A stretch of 64,000 bases of DNA from Bradyrhizobium sp. ORS 285 (lineage in GTDB: Bacteria > Pseudomonadota > Alphaproteobacteria > Rhizobiales > Xanthobacteraceae), in assembly GCF_900176205.1 (NCBI RefSeq), contig NZ_LT859959.1:4361001-4425000 (forward strand), given 5' to 3'. The translations under genes were made by a program, and so were the position numbers. Below, one piece after another: positions 8,891-17,338 of this stretch (the stretch's first letter is position 1; every line of letters starts with the position of its first letter). The notes under the pieces were generated by a model. It had not been told where the DNA came from. It did no database searches and saw only the letters and a list, made by a program, of their open reading frames with translations.

Positions 8891-10297
8891 TCACTCCTCC
8901 GGCGCGTTCTCGATCGGGTCGAAGCGGTCGTGCTCGAGGCCGAGCAGGTTCCAGGATTGCAGCATGTGCGGCGGCAGCGGCGCCGTGGCGTCGATCACGC
9001 CGCCGCGCGGATGCGGGATGACGATGCGGCGCGCCAGCAGATGCAGCCGGTTCTGCAGGCCGCCGGGCAGCGACCAGTTCTCGATGTTGAAATATTTGGG
9101 ATCGCCGACGATGGGATGGCCGATATGGGCCATGTGCGCGCGCAGCTGATGGGTGCGGCCTGTCACCGGCTTCAGCGACACCCAGGCGAGCTTGTTGGCG
9201 GAGGCCTCGACCACCGCGTAGTAGGTCACCGCATGGCTGGCGCCCTCGTCGCCATGGGCGGCGACGCGCATGATGGTGTCGTCCTCGCCCTCGTCCTTGG
9301 CGAGATAGGTCGAGATGCGGCCCTGCTTCGGCTTGGGCACACCGGCCACCAGCGCCCAATAGACCTTGCGGGCGGAGCGATGACGGAAGGCGCCGGTCAG
9401 ATGCGTCGCCGCGAAGCGGGTCTTGGCGATCAGGAGACAGCCGGAGGTCTCGCGGTCGATGCGGTGCACGAGCCGCGGCTTCTGGCCCTTGGCGTCGCGC
9501 ATCACCTCCAGCATCTGGTCGATGTGGCGCGTCATGCCGGAGCCGCCCTGGACCGCGAGTCCGGCAGGCTTGTTGAGGACGAGGACGTCGTCGTCCTCGT
9601 ACAAGGTCATCGCCTCCAGGCTGTCGAGGGTCTTCTGCTCCGCCTCCGACAGCACGCCCGCGACCTTCGGCGCGTCGAGCTTGAGCGGCGGAATGCGGAC
9701 GGTCTGGCCTTCCTCCAGGCGGTCCTTGGAGTCCGCGCGCTTGCCGTTCACCCGCAGTTCGCCTTTGCGGACGATGCGCTGGATGTGGGAGAACGACAGG
9801 CCGGGAAAGCGCGCCTCCAGGAAGCGGTCGACGCGCATGTTGTTCTCGTCGGCCGACACCACGACGGTCTGCACCTTGGTCGGCAGCACCGTGGTCTCCG
9901 GCTCGGGCTTCGGCGGCGGAGGCGCAGCGACCGGCTTGCGCGCGGACCGCTCGGCGCCGAAGCGCGCGGGCTTGGCCGCCGCGGCGCGCTTGCCGCGCGG
10001 CTCGAAGCTCTCGCGCCGGTCCTCGCGCTCGCCGCGGGGGGCGCGGACGCGATCACCCTTGCCGCGCCCGAACTCGCTGCGCGGTGCGGCGTCACGTTCG
10101 CCAGCAAAGCGCTCGCGCCGCGGACGCTCGTCATCCGTCCGCTTCACCGGCTCACGCTTCGCCGACTCGCGCTTGGCGGGCGCGCCGCTGCTGCGCGCGG
10201 CCTCGCTCTTGGGGCGCTCGCTCTTGGGCCGCTCGCTGCTGCGGCGGTCGGTCGGGCGGTCGGATCGGGTCTGGGTTCGCTTGATGCGGCGGCTCAT
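8891..10297 (-). CDS. RluC/RluD-family 23S rRNA pseudouridine synthase with long basic N-terminal tail
   Basis: The protein has 468 residues, about 130-150 more than typical RluC. Residues 1-150 are a low-complexity tail dominated by Arg, Lys, Glu, Ser and Pro with repeated SERPK units. An S4 RNA-binding domain follows (MRVDRFLEARFPGLSFSHIQ, VRKGELRVNGKRADS), then the RluA-type catalytic domain. Asp281 in HRIDRETSG is the catalytic Asp, and LHLLARRI and GHPIVGDPKY are the usual late motifs. The enzyme isomerises specific uridines of 23S rRNA. The tail probably adds non-specific RNA affinity, which is inference. The start at 10297 keeps the whole tail. Confidence 0.9.
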   Translation of the reverse strand: MSRRIKRTQTRSDRPTDRRSSERPKSERPKSEAARSSGAPAKRESAKREPVKRTDDERPRRERFAGERDAAPRSEFGRGKGDRVRAPRGEREDRRESFEPRGKRAAAAKPARFGAERSARKPVAAPPPPKPEPETTVLPTKVQTVVVSADENNMRVDRFLEARFPGLSFSHIQRIVRKGELRVNGKRADSKDRLEEGQTVRIPPLKLDAPKVAGVLSEAEQKTLDSLEAMTLYEDDDVLVLNKPAGLAVQGGSGMTRHIDQMLEVMRDAKGQKPRLVHRIDRETSGCLLIAKTRFAATHLTGAFRHRSARKVYWALVAGVPKPKQGRISTYLAKDEGEDDTIMRVAAHGDEGASHAVTYYAVVEASANKLAWVSLKPVTGRTHQLRAHMAHIGHPIVGDPKYFNIENWSLPGGLQNRLHLLARRIVIPHPRGGVIDATAPLPPHMLQSWNLLGLEHDRFDPIENAPEE

Positions 10298-10403
10298 GCG
10301 TGGTGCCTATCGCAAAAGCCCCTGCCAGTCACGGCGAATCCGCGATAAATCCGCCCGGCAACGCGCTACCTTGCACGAATCGGATGCGATCGGAGCTGAC
10401 CTG

Positions 10404-11351
10404 ATGATGCTGACCAGACTGGCTTTGACGATCCTGACAGCCGCGCTGACGCTCGGTGCCGCACAGGCGCAACAGAGCCCGATGCCGGACGACATTGCCT
10501 GGAAGCTGATCGAGATCGGCCGCGCCATCGACCCGCCAAAGACGGCGGCGATCTACGCGCCGTTGCAGGCTCGGGAACCCTACACCGGCGTCAAGGTCCA
10601 GCGCGACCTCCGCTACGGCACGGCCGAGCGCAACCTGCTCGACGTCTTCACGCCGGAGACCGCGGCGGCTGCGCGCCCAATCCTGATCTTCGTGCATGGC
10701 GGCGCGTTCATCGGCGGCAACAAGCGCACCACGCCGGACAGCCCGTTCTACGACAACATCATGCTGTGGGCGGTGAAGAGCGGCTTCATCGGCGTCAACA
10801 TCACCTATCGCCTGGCGCCCAAATTCCCCTGGCCCGCCGGTGTCGAGGACGTCGCCAGCGCGGTGCAGTGGGTGGCCGCCCACGCCGCCGAGAACGGCGG
10901 CGATCCCGCACGCATCTATCTGATGGGACACTCCGCCGGCGCGGTGCATGTCGCGACCTATGTGGCGCATCCCGAATTCCACAAGGTCGGCGGCGGTGGC
11001 CTCGCCGGCGCGATCATGGCCTCCGGCATCTACGACCTTACGGCGACGCCGCTCGGCGACCAGGAGATGGCCTATTTCGGCACCGATCCCTCGCGGTTCA
11101 AGGAACGCTCGTCGCTGCAGGGTTTGCAGGCGTCGAGCCTGCCGCTGATGATCGCCTCCGCCGAGATGGACCCGCCGCGGTTCGTCGAGCAGTTCGATCT
11201 GTTGAAGCAGGCGGCATGCAAGCGGCTCTCAGGGTGCGCGCGTGCAGTGATGCTGCCGCAGCATAGTCATATGTCGGAGGTGTACTCGATCAACACCGAC
11301 GACGACCGGCTGACGCAGGAGATCGCGGAATTCGTGCAGACCGGGAAGTAG
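10404..11351 (+). CDS. Secreted alpha/beta hydrolase (hormone-sensitive-lipase-like esterase)
   Basis: This 315-residue esterase-like protein has a signal peptide (hydrophobic run ending AAQAQ, about residue 22). GGAG eight bases upstream supports ATG 10404. IFVHGGAFIGGNKR is the HGG oxyanion motif of the HSL/carboxylesterase group, NITYRLAPKFPWPAGVED is the conserved strand and loop before the nucleophile, and GHSAG holds Ser177. The C-terminal QHSHMSEV likely contains the catalytic His. The acid is probably in SAEMDPPRF. The substrate is unknown. It is divergent from the pseudouridine synthase gene. Confidence 0.85.
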   Translation: MMLTRLALTILTAALTLGAAQAQQSPMPDDIAWKLIEIGRAIDPPKTAAIYAPLQAREPYTGVKVQRDLRYGTAERNLLDVFTPETAAAARPILIFVHGGAFIGGNKRTTPDSPFYDNIMLWAVKSGFIGVNITYRLAPKFPWPAGVEDVASAVQWVAAHAAENGGDPARIYLMGHSAGAVHVATYVAHPEFHKVGGGGLAGAIMASGIYDLTATPLGDQEMAYFGTDPSRFKERSSLQGLQASSLPLMIASAEMDPPRFVEQFDLLKQAACKRLSGCARAVMLPQHSHMSEVYSINTDDDRLTQEIAEFVQTGK

Positions 11352-11447
11352 CGACGCACTCTCTTCACCTTCATTGCGGGGCGCGCGTCAGCGGGGCGCG
11401 CGACTGCCCTGTAATGACGCATAGAGAAGCACGTGCGCTCTCTCCGC

Positions 11448-11523
11448 CGTCATTGCGAGCGCAGCGAAGCAATCCAGAGTCCCGCCCACCACCCTGGATT
11501 GCTTCGCTGCGCTCGCAATGACG
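11448..11523. repeat. Dispersed palindromic element, CGTCATTGCGAG type (copy 2, perfect)
   Basis: Arms at 11448-11477 and 11494-11523 are exact reverse complements over 30 bases, with a 16-base loop. This is the most intact of the three copies. It sits between the convergent ends of the esterase gene and rarA, and could form a strong hairpin in either transcript. Confidence 0.9.
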
Positions 11524-11577
11524 TGGTGTAGGCATCGGACAACATAAATGAGACAGCCCGCAGCGACGTGCGTATCC

Positions 11578-12912
11578 CTACTCGCCCCGCTCCTTCCTGA
11601 GTTTCGCCCAGTAGTCCAGGCGCTTCCTGATTTCGCGCTCGAAGCCGCGCTCGGGCGGGTCGTAGAACTGCTGGCGACCCAGCGCTTCCGGGAAGTAATC
11701 CTGCCCTGAAAACGCGTCCGGTGCATCGTGGTCGTACTGATAGCCGGAGCCATAGCCTTCGCTCTGCATCAGCTTGGTCGGGGCGTTCAGGATGTGCTTG
11801 GGCGGCAGCAGTGAGCCGCCCTCTTTCGCGGCGCGCTTGGCGGCGCCGAAGGCCTTGTAGGCGGCGTTGGATTTCGGCGCGGTCGCGACGTAGATCACCG
11901 CCTGGGCGATCGCGAGCTCGCCCTCGGGTGAGCCGAGAAAGTCGTAAGCATCCTTGGCGGCATTGGCGATGACGAGCGCCTGCGGATCGGCGAGGCCGAT
12001 GTCCTCCACCGCCATGCGGACGATACGACGGGCGAGGAACAGCGGATCCTCGCCGGCGTCTAGCATGCGGGCGAAGTAGTACAGCGCGGCATCCGGATCC
12101 GAGCCGCGCACCGATTTATGCATCGCCGAGATCAGGTTGTAGTGGCCGTCGGCCGACTTGTCGTAGATCGGCGCGCGACGCTGCAGAATCTCCTGCAACT
12201 GCGCCGCGTTGAAGATCTCGCCCTTGCGCGCCGAGCGCCAGACTTCCTCGGCCAGCGTCAGCGACGCCCTGCCGTCGCCGTCGGCCATGCGGATCAGCAC
12301 GTTTCGCGCGTCATCATCGAGCGGCAGCTTGCGGCCTTCGATCGCCTCCGCATGGCTGTAGAGCTTCTCGATCGCGGCGGCGTCGAGCGAATGAAACACC
12401 AGCACGCGCGAGCGCGACAGCAGAGCGGCGTTGAGCTCGAAAGACGGATTCTCGGTGGTCGCGCCGACCAGCACGACAGTGCCGTCTTCCATGACCGGCA
12501 GGAATGAGTCCTGCTGCGCGCGATTGAACCTGTGCACCTCGTCGACGAAGAGAAGCGTGCCCTGCCCGGTCTCGCGGCGCGCACGGGCTGCGTCGAACAC
12601 CTTCTTCAGGTCGGCGACGCCGGAGAACACCGCGGAGATCTGCTCGAAATGCAGCTCGGTGGCATCCGCGAGCAGCCGCGCCACCGTGGTCTTGCCGGTA
12701 CCCGGCGGGCCCCAGAAGATCAGCGAGCCCAACGTGCGCGTCTCCAGCATGCGGGTCAGCGCGCCGTCGGGCCCCAAGATGTGATCCTGTCCGACCACAT
12801 CGGAGAGCTTGTGCGGGCGCAGCCGCTCCGGCAGCGGCCGCGGCGCATCGTGCTCCATCCCCGCCGCGGCGAAGAGGCTTGGACCTCCCTGCTGGGGACG
12901 TTTCGGACTCAT
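11578..12912 (-). CDS. rarA: Replication-associated recombination protein RarA (MgsA), AAA+ ATPase
   Basis: This 444-residue clamp-loader-like AAA+ protein acts at stalled replication forks. Walker A GPPGTGKTT is at residues 68-76, Walker B is LLFVDEVHRFNRAQQD, and sensor 1 is VLVGATTENPSFELN, followed by LLSRSRVL with the arginine finger. The C-terminal tetramerisation part (YYFARMLDAGEDPLFLARRIVRMAVEDIGLADP) is typical of RarA/WRNIP1. Length is normal. Its ATG overlaps the stop of the DegP-type protease gene by four bases, so it is probably co-translated from the same mRNA. Confidence 0.95.
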   Translation of the reverse strand: MSPKRPQQGGPSLFAAAGMEHDAPRPLPERLRPHKLSDVVGQDHILGPDGALTRMLETRTLGSLIFWGPPGTGKTTVARLLADATELHFEQISAVFSGVADLKKVFDAARARRETGQGTLLFVDEVHRFNRAQQDSFLPVMEDGTVVLVGATTENPSFELNAALLSRSRVLVFHSLDAAAIEKLYSHAEAIEGRKLPLDDDARNVLIRMADGDGRASLTLAEEVWRSARKGEIFNAAQLQEILQRRAPIYDKSADGHYNLISAMHKSVRGSDPDAALYYFARMLDAGEDPLFLARRIVRMAVEDIGLADPQALVIANAAKDAYDFLGSPEGELAIAQAVIYVATAPKSNAAYKAFGAAKRAAKEGGSLLPPKHILNAPTKLMQSEGYGSGYQYDHDAPDAFSGQDYFPEALGRQQFYDPPERGFEREIRKRLDYWAKLRKERGE

Positions 12913-14303
12913 CCGCCGAGCGTGACGTTGATCTGCTGGCCGCCGCGCAGCACGGTGATGCGCCAGATGCGGGCGGCTTCGCGCGAGGCCTTGTCGAGAT
13001 CGGCGGTCTTGGCGATCTTCTGGTTGTTGACCGCCATGATGATGTCGCCCTTCTGGAAGCCGACATTGGCCGCGGTGGTGCCGTCGCCCGGCTCGAGCAC
13101 GACGACGCCCTCGGTGTCGGCATCGAGATGCAGCTCGTCGGCCACCGCCGGCGAGATGTTGGCGACCTTGGCGCCCTGGAACGGCGAGCGGCCGTTGATG
13201 ACCATCTCGTTGCGACCGGTGTCCGGCGCCGTCTCCAGCGCGACCGCGACCTTCACCGGCTTGCCGCCGCGCTGCACCTCGATCTGCGCGGTGCCGCCGA
13301 GCGGACGGGTGGCGAAGCGGTAGTCGAAGGCGTTGGGATCATCGACGGTCTGGCCGTCGATCGAGACGATCAGATCCGACGACTTGATGCCGGCGCGGGC
13401 CGCCGGGCTGTTCGGGGTGACGCTTGCGACCAGCGCGCCGGTCGGCGAGCGCAGGCCGAGGCTTTCGGCGATCTCCGGCGTCACCGCCTGCAGCCGCGCG
13501 CCGAGCCACGGACGCTTCACCGCCTTGCCGCCGGCCTTGGCCGACGCCACGACGACACGAACCATGTTCGCCGGGATCGCGAAGCCGATGCCCTGCGAGC
13601 CGCCGGATTTCGAATAGATCGCGGTGTTGATGCCGGCGAGACGCCCGGTCATGTCGACCAACGCGCCGCCGGAATTGCCGGGATTGATCGCGGCATCGGT
13701 CTGGATGAAGAACTGATAGTCGGTGATGCCGACCTGCGTGCGCGCGAGCGCCGAGACGATGCCGTGCGTCACGGTCTGGCCGACGCCGAACGGATTGCCG
13801 ATCGCGAGCACGACGTCACCGACCAGCAGGTCATCCGAGTTGGCGAGCTCGAGCGTCGGAAACTGCTCCTTGGTGCCCTTCAGCCTGAGCACCGCAAGAT
13901 CGGTGCGGCTATCCTTGAGCACGATCTCGGCTTCGTACTCGCGCTTGTCGGCGAGCGACACCTTCACCTCGTCGGCGCCCTCGATGACGTGCACGTTCGT
14001 CACCACGAGACCGGAGGCGTCGATCATCACGCCCGAGCCGAGCGAACGCTGCATCTGCTCCTGCGGGCCGCCCTGCAGGCCGAAGAAGCGGCGGAAGACG
14101 GGATCGTCGAGGAAGGGGTTGCGGTTCTGCACCACCTTGGCGGCGTAGACGTTGACGACCGCCGGCTGCACGCGCTGCACGATCGGCGCATAGGACAGCC
14201 GCAGCTCGGCCTGGGATTGCGGCACGCGCCGGTCCTGCGCCGCGAGCGGAGACGCGGCCAACAGCGAGAACAGCAGGACCACGGTGGAGCGAATCAACGT
14301 CAT
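12909..14303 (-). CDS. DegP/DegQ (HtrA) family periplasmic serine protease
   Basis: The protein has 464 residues with a signal peptide ending near AAQ (21-23). The protease domain has His105 (VVTNVHVIEG), Asp135 (SRTDLAVL) and Ser211 (INPGNSGGAL). Two PDZ domains follow at about 265-350 and 375-460, so the layout matches Do-type quality-control proteases that degrade or refold envelope proteins. It is the first gene of a two-gene unit with rarA, overlapping by four bases. Which Deg paralogue it is cannot be decided here. Confidence 0.93.
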   Translation of the reverse strand: MTLIRSTVVLLFSLLAASPLAAQDRRVPQSQAELRLSYAPIVQRVQPAVVNVYAAKVVQNRNPFLDDPVFRRFFGLQGGPQEQMQRSLGSGVMIDASGLVVTNVHVIEGADEVKVSLADKREYEAEIVLKDSRTDLAVLRLKGTKEQFPTLELANSDDLLVGDVVLAIGNPFGVGQTVTHGIVSALARTQVGITDYQFFIQTDAAINPGNSGGALVDMTGRLAGINTAIYSKSGGSQGIGFAIPANMVRVVVASAKAGGKAVKRPWLGARLQAVTPEIAESLGLRSPTGALVASVTPNSPAARAGIKSSDLIVSIDGQTVDDPNAFDYRFATRPLGGTAQIEVQRGGKPVKVAVALETAPDTGRNEMVINGRSPFQGAKVANISPAVADELHLDADTEGVVVLEPGDGTTAANVGFQKGDIIMAVNNQKIAKTADLDKASREAARIWRITVLRGGQQINVTLGG

Positions 14304-14363
14304 GCGAACAATCCTGGGAAAATGACGGCCTCGATATAGGCGGAACGGCCGGTGCGGCCAAGC

Positions 14364-14741
14364 TCAGGCGGTCTGATGCGGCGTTTTGATGGTCTCTGCA
14401 ACCGGGGCGCAGGACAGCCGTTCATGGTGGCGCTCGCCCCAGCTCCTGAGCACCTCGATGACCGGCCGCAGGCTCTCGCCGACTTCCGAGAGGCTGTACT
14501 CCACCCGCGGCGGCACCTCGGCGTAGACCTTGCGGACCACCAGCCCGTCGTCCTCCAGCGCGCGCAACTGCTTGGTCAGCATGCGCTGGGTGATGCTCGG
14601 CATCAGCCGCTTGAGCTCGCCGAAGCGCTGGCTGCCGCCCTGCAGGTGGTAGAGGATGACGCCCTTCCACTTGCCGTCGATCAGGTCGAGCGTGGCTTCG
14701 ACCGCGCAGCCGGGGCGGCGGGCGAAATTCTTCCGTTTCAT
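14364..14741 (-). CDS. HxlR-family winged-helix transcription regulator
   Basis: The protein has 125 residues. The HxlR signature is complete: PGCAVEATLDLIDGKWKGVILYHL near the N-terminus, GELKRLMPSITQRMLTKQLRALEDDGLVVRKVY in the winged helix, and VEYSLSEVGESLRPVIEVLRSWGE. Cys12 corresponds to the conserved N-terminal Cys that senses quinones or diamide in members such as YodB and QorR. It is divergent from a quinone-oxidoreductase-like gene, with 117 bases between the starts. That arrangement is common for HxlR repressors that control their neighbour, so it is probably a redox or electrophile-responsive repressor of that gene (inferred). Confidence 0.9.
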   Translation of the reverse strand: MKRKNFARRPGCAVEATLDLIDGKWKGVILYHLQGGSQRFGELKRLMPSITQRMLTKQLRALEDDGLVVRKVYAEVPPRVEYSLSEVGESLRPVIEVLRSWGERHHERLSCAPVAETIKTPHQTA

Positions 14742-14756
14742 GGCGTTTTGGCCCAA

Positions 14757-14783
14757 TAGTATCCAAACGGGGACTAGTTCCCC
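14757..14783. promoter_or_regulatory. Candidate HxlR operator in divergent promoter region
   Basis: TAGTATCC-AAAC-GGGGACTA (14757-14776) is an inverted repeat matching at 6 of 8 positions per arm. It overlaps a second one, GGGGA-CTAGT-TCCCC (14769-14783), with perfect 5-base arms. Both lie 16-42 bases upstream of the regulator start and 76-102 bases upstream of the oxidoreductase start, where a shared operator would be expected. Binding is inferred. Confidence 0.5.
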
Positions 14784-14858
14784 ATTTTTACAGTACTTGT
14801 CGAAATGACGCCAGCAGGACAAGTAGGCCCTATCGAAAGGCCAGCCAGGAGGTTGTTC

Positions 14859-15875
14859 ATGAAGGCCGTCGGTTACCAGCAGTCTCTGCCCATCACCGAG
14901 GAGCGCGCGCTGTTCGATTTCGAAGCCGCCAAACCCGAGCCCAAAGGGCGCGATATCCGCGTCGCGGTGAAGGCGATCTCGGTCAATCCCGTCGACACCA
15001 AGGTGCGCAAGCGCGCGGCGCCGCCCGCCGGCGAGACCAAGATCCTCGGCTACGACGCCGCCGGCGTGGTCGAGGCCGTCGGCCCCGAGGTGACGTTGTT
15101 CAAGGCAGGCGACGAGGTGTTCTACGCCGGCTCGATCCTGCGCCAGGGCACCAATGCCGAATTCCATCTGGTCGACGAGCGCATCGTTGGACGCAAGCCC
15201 AAGAGCCTCTCGTTTGCGGAGGCCGCCGCCCTGCCCCTGACCTCGATCACCGCCTGGGAGCTCCTGTTCGATCGCCTCGGCGCCATCCCCGGCAAGAGCC
15301 TCGACGACCGCACGTTGCTGATCACCGGTGCGGCCGGTGGCGTCGGCTCGATCCTGATCCAGCTCGCCCGCCGGCTTACCGGGCTCACCGTGCTCGCCAC
15401 CGCGACGCGGCCGGAATCGCGCGACTGGTGCCTGTCGCTCGGCGCCCATGCGGTCGTCGATCACGCCAAGCCGATGAAGGAGCAGATCGACGCGCTGAGG
15501 CTGCCGCCGGTCGGCCTCGTCGCGAGCCTCACCCACAGCGACCAGCACTACAAGGCGATCGCCGAGTTCATGGCGCCGCAGGGCAAGTTCGGCCTGATCG
15601 ACGATCCCGCCGAGTTCTCGATCGCCGCCTTCAAGGGCAAGGCGATCTCGATCCACTGGGAGTCGATGTTCACACGCTCGATGTTCACGACGCCCGACAT
15701 CATCGCCCAGCACAATCTGCTCAACGACGTCTCCGACCTGATCGACAAGGGCGTCATCCGCACCACGCTCGGCGACAACTACGGCACCATCAACGCGGCC
15801 AATCTCAAGCGCGCGCATGCGCTGATCGAGAGCAACACCTCGCGTGGCAAGATCGTGCTGGAGGGATGGGGTTAG
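14859..15875 (+). CDS. Zinc-less MDR-type alcohol dehydrogenase / quinone oxidoreductase
   Basis: This 338-residue medium-chain dehydrogenase/reductase is of the quinone-oxidoreductase branch. AGGAGG six bases upstream fixes ATG 14859. VNPVDTKVRKR and LGYDAAGVVEAVGPEV mark the catalytic domain, and LLITGAAGGVGSILIQLAR is the NADP-binding Rossmann motif. The structural-zinc cysteines of true alcohol dehydrogenases are absent. Such enzymes reduce quinones or alpha,beta-unsaturated carbonyls. The divergent HxlR regulator supports a role in quinone or electrophile stress. Confidence 0.9.
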   Translation: MKAVGYQQSLPITEERALFDFEAAKPEPKGRDIRVAVKAISVNPVDTKVRKRAAPPAGETKILGYDAAGVVEAVGPEVTLFKAGDEVFYAGSILRQGTNAEFHLVDERIVGRKPKSLSFAEAAALPLTSITAWELLFDRLGAIPGKSLDDRTLLITGAAGGVGSILIQLARRLTGLTVLATATRPESRDWCLSLGAHAVVDHAKPMKEQIDALRLPPVGLVASLTHSDQHYKAIAEFMAPQGKFGLIDDPAEFSIAAFKGKAISIHWESMFTRSMFTTPDIIAQHNLLNDVSDLIDKGVIRTTLGDNYGTINAANLKRAHALIESNTSRGKIVLEGWG

Positions 15876-15885
15876 CTGATAGTCC

Positions 15886-16022
15886 GTAGGGTGGGCAAAG
15901 CAGCCGCCGCAGGCGGCAGCGTGCCCACCGTCCATCAGCACATTCCGCTGCGCGATGGTGGGCACGGCGCCACTGCGAGCTCGCCCGCTGAAAGAGCTTA
16001 CCTTCGCCTTTGCCCACCCTAC
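15886..16022. repeat. Dispersed inverted repeat, GTAGGGTGGGCAAAG type (intact copy)
   Basis: GTAGGGTGGGCAAAG (15886-15900) and CTTTGCCCACCCTAC (16008-16022) are exact reverse complements. Inside, CGTGCCCACC and GGTGGGCACGG form a second nested complementary pair, so the element can fold into a long branched hairpin. A degenerate copy is at 4389-4539. Confidence 0.85.
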
Positions 16023-16074
16023 GACCCTTCTCTGTTGCGGCATCGACCATCAAACCCGCAACCCCCGCTCTCTC

Positions 16075-16155
16075 CGTCATTGCGAGCGAAGCGAAGCAAT
16101 CCAGAGTCATCGCGGGACTCTGGATTGCTTCGTCGCTGCGCTCCTCGCAATGACG
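16075..16155. repeat. Dispersed palindromic element, CGTCATTGCGAG type (copy 3)
   Basis: Left arm from CGTCATTGCGAGCGAAGCGA, right arm CTGGATTGCTTCGTCGCTGC and onward to CTCGCAATGACG. The right arm carries the same extra bases as copy 1 (4573-4654). It lies 52 bases after a GTAGGGTGGGCAAAG element, repeating the arrangement at 4.4-4.65 kb. Confidence 0.85.
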
Positions 16156-16202
16156 ACTGTGAGAGCACGTGTCGCCCGTCGGCGCTGAGATTCCCGCGCG
16201 GC

Positions 16203-16922
16203 TCAGCCCGGCGTGAACTGATTCAAATCGAAGATACCCATCTGCTGCTCCAGTGCGGCGACACGGGCGGTCATCTTCTCGAAGCCATCGGCGCCGAACA
16301 GTTCGTGCTCCTTTTTCTCGAAGTCCTCGGCCATGGCATCGTATTCGTGCGCGGAGACGACGTCCTTCAGCTTCGGGAACAGCTCCGTGTCCTCGCGCGC
16401 GGCGTGCGGGCGGTACATCGTGATAAAGGACTGCATCGCCGCGACGAGTTGCCGGCGGTCGTCGGCATTGCTGCGGCCGGAGGGAGCCAGGCGCAGGATC
16501 GTGTCGGTCACCTTGCGGCCAGCCTCATGCTGGTGCTCCAACGTGCCGACGAGATCGGTCATCTTCCCGGCTGCCCTGAAGCGCGGGAAGACGTGATGCT
16601 CCTCTGACTTCTCGTGATAGTCATGGATGAAGTCTTTGACGATGCCGGCCGACTGCGTGATCAGGCCGGGGTCGAAATCCTCGTTGGCGGCGAACTTCCG
16701 CATGCCGGCTTCGTACAGCAGCAACACGCGGTCGAGCACGCCGTGCTCACGCATCAGGTCCTCGGGCGGCGTGACCTCCTCGCCCGGCGTCTCCTTTTCG
16801 CTTTGCTTCGCGCCCTTCGGCTGCGCGAAGGTCGGCGCGGTGAGCACAGCAGGCGCAGCGACCGCCGCCGCGAGTCCGGTGAGCAGCAGCCGGCGTCGCC
16901 GGCTCGGTACGATCAGCTCCAT
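16203..16922 (-). CDS. Exported hemerythrin HHE-domain protein
   Basis: The protein has 239 residues. The N-terminus has RRRR followed by a hydrophobic stretch ending APTFAQ, which could be a Tat or Sec signal. The hemerythrin-like four-helix bundle follows, with iron-ligand candidates in DLMREHGVLDR, FIHDYHEKSEEHHVFPRF, TLEHQHEAG and YRPHAAREDTELFPKL. HHE proteins bind a di-iron centre and are linked to oxygen or nitric-oxide sensing or handling. GGGAG seven bases upstream supports ATG 16922. It follows a small gene of unknown function at 16973-17182 and is probably co-transcribed with it. Confidence 0.88.
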   Translation of the reverse strand: MELIVPSRRRRLLLTGLAAAVAAPAVLTAPTFAQPKGAKQSEKETPGEEVTPPEDLMREHGVLDRVLLLYEAGMRKFAANEDFDPGLITQSAGIVKDFIHDYHEKSEEHHVFPRFRAAGKMTDLVGTLEHQHEAGRKVTDTILRLAPSGRSNADDRRQLVAAMQSFITMYRPHAAREDTELFPKLKDVVSAHEYDAMAEDFEKKEHELFGADGFEKMTARVAALEQQMGIFDLNQFTPG

Positions 16923-16972
16923 AGGGGCGCTCCCTTTCCATGATCGGATTGCGGCGGCCGCTGTCGAGGCGC

Positions 16973-17182
16973 TCAGCGCCAGGCCTTCTCGTTCTTCTGC
17001 TCGTAGTCCTGGAACGCCTTCGCCAGGCCGCCGAGAACCTCCGCGGAGGTCTCGAACATGGCCTTCAGCTGCGGCTCGTCGACCTTGTCGATGTCGTCCC
17101 GCAGATGATTCCGGATGTCCTGCAGCGCCTTCTGCATCTTCTGGGTATGGTGTCGGGGATCACGATCTGCTGCACTTGCCAT
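16973..17182 (-). CDS. Small helical protein of unknown function
   Basis: The protein has 69 residues and no export signal. It is rich in charged residues and predicted helical throughout (QKMQKALQDIRNHLRDDIDKV, LKAMFETSAEVLGGLAKAFQDYEQ). GAGGAG seven bases upstream of the ATG gives good support for translation. It lies 50 bases before the hemerythrin-domain gene on the same strand, so the two probably share a transcript. No family was recognised. Confidence 0.7.
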   Translation of the reverse strand: MASAADRDPRHHTQKMQKALQDIRNHLRDDIDKVDEPQLKAMFETSAEVLGGLAKAFQDYEQKNEKAWR

Positions 17183-17338
17183 GATCAGTCTCCTCGTTGT
17201 GAGATGGCTGGCGGAACATCGGGGAATGCCCGGCCAGACCGCGCCTCAACCGGTGGCGAGCGCCCCCGTTCCAACACGCAAACGCACACCCGCGTGCGGA
17301 CGCTCCGCACGACGCGATCCCCTGAGGGAGCCGACACC

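Larger units (their letters stand above)
15876..16202. other. Intergenic stretch filled with two repeat elements
   Basis: No gene is visible. Almost the whole gap is taken up by the two palindromic elements listed at 15886-16022 and 16075-16155. Confidence 0.7.
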
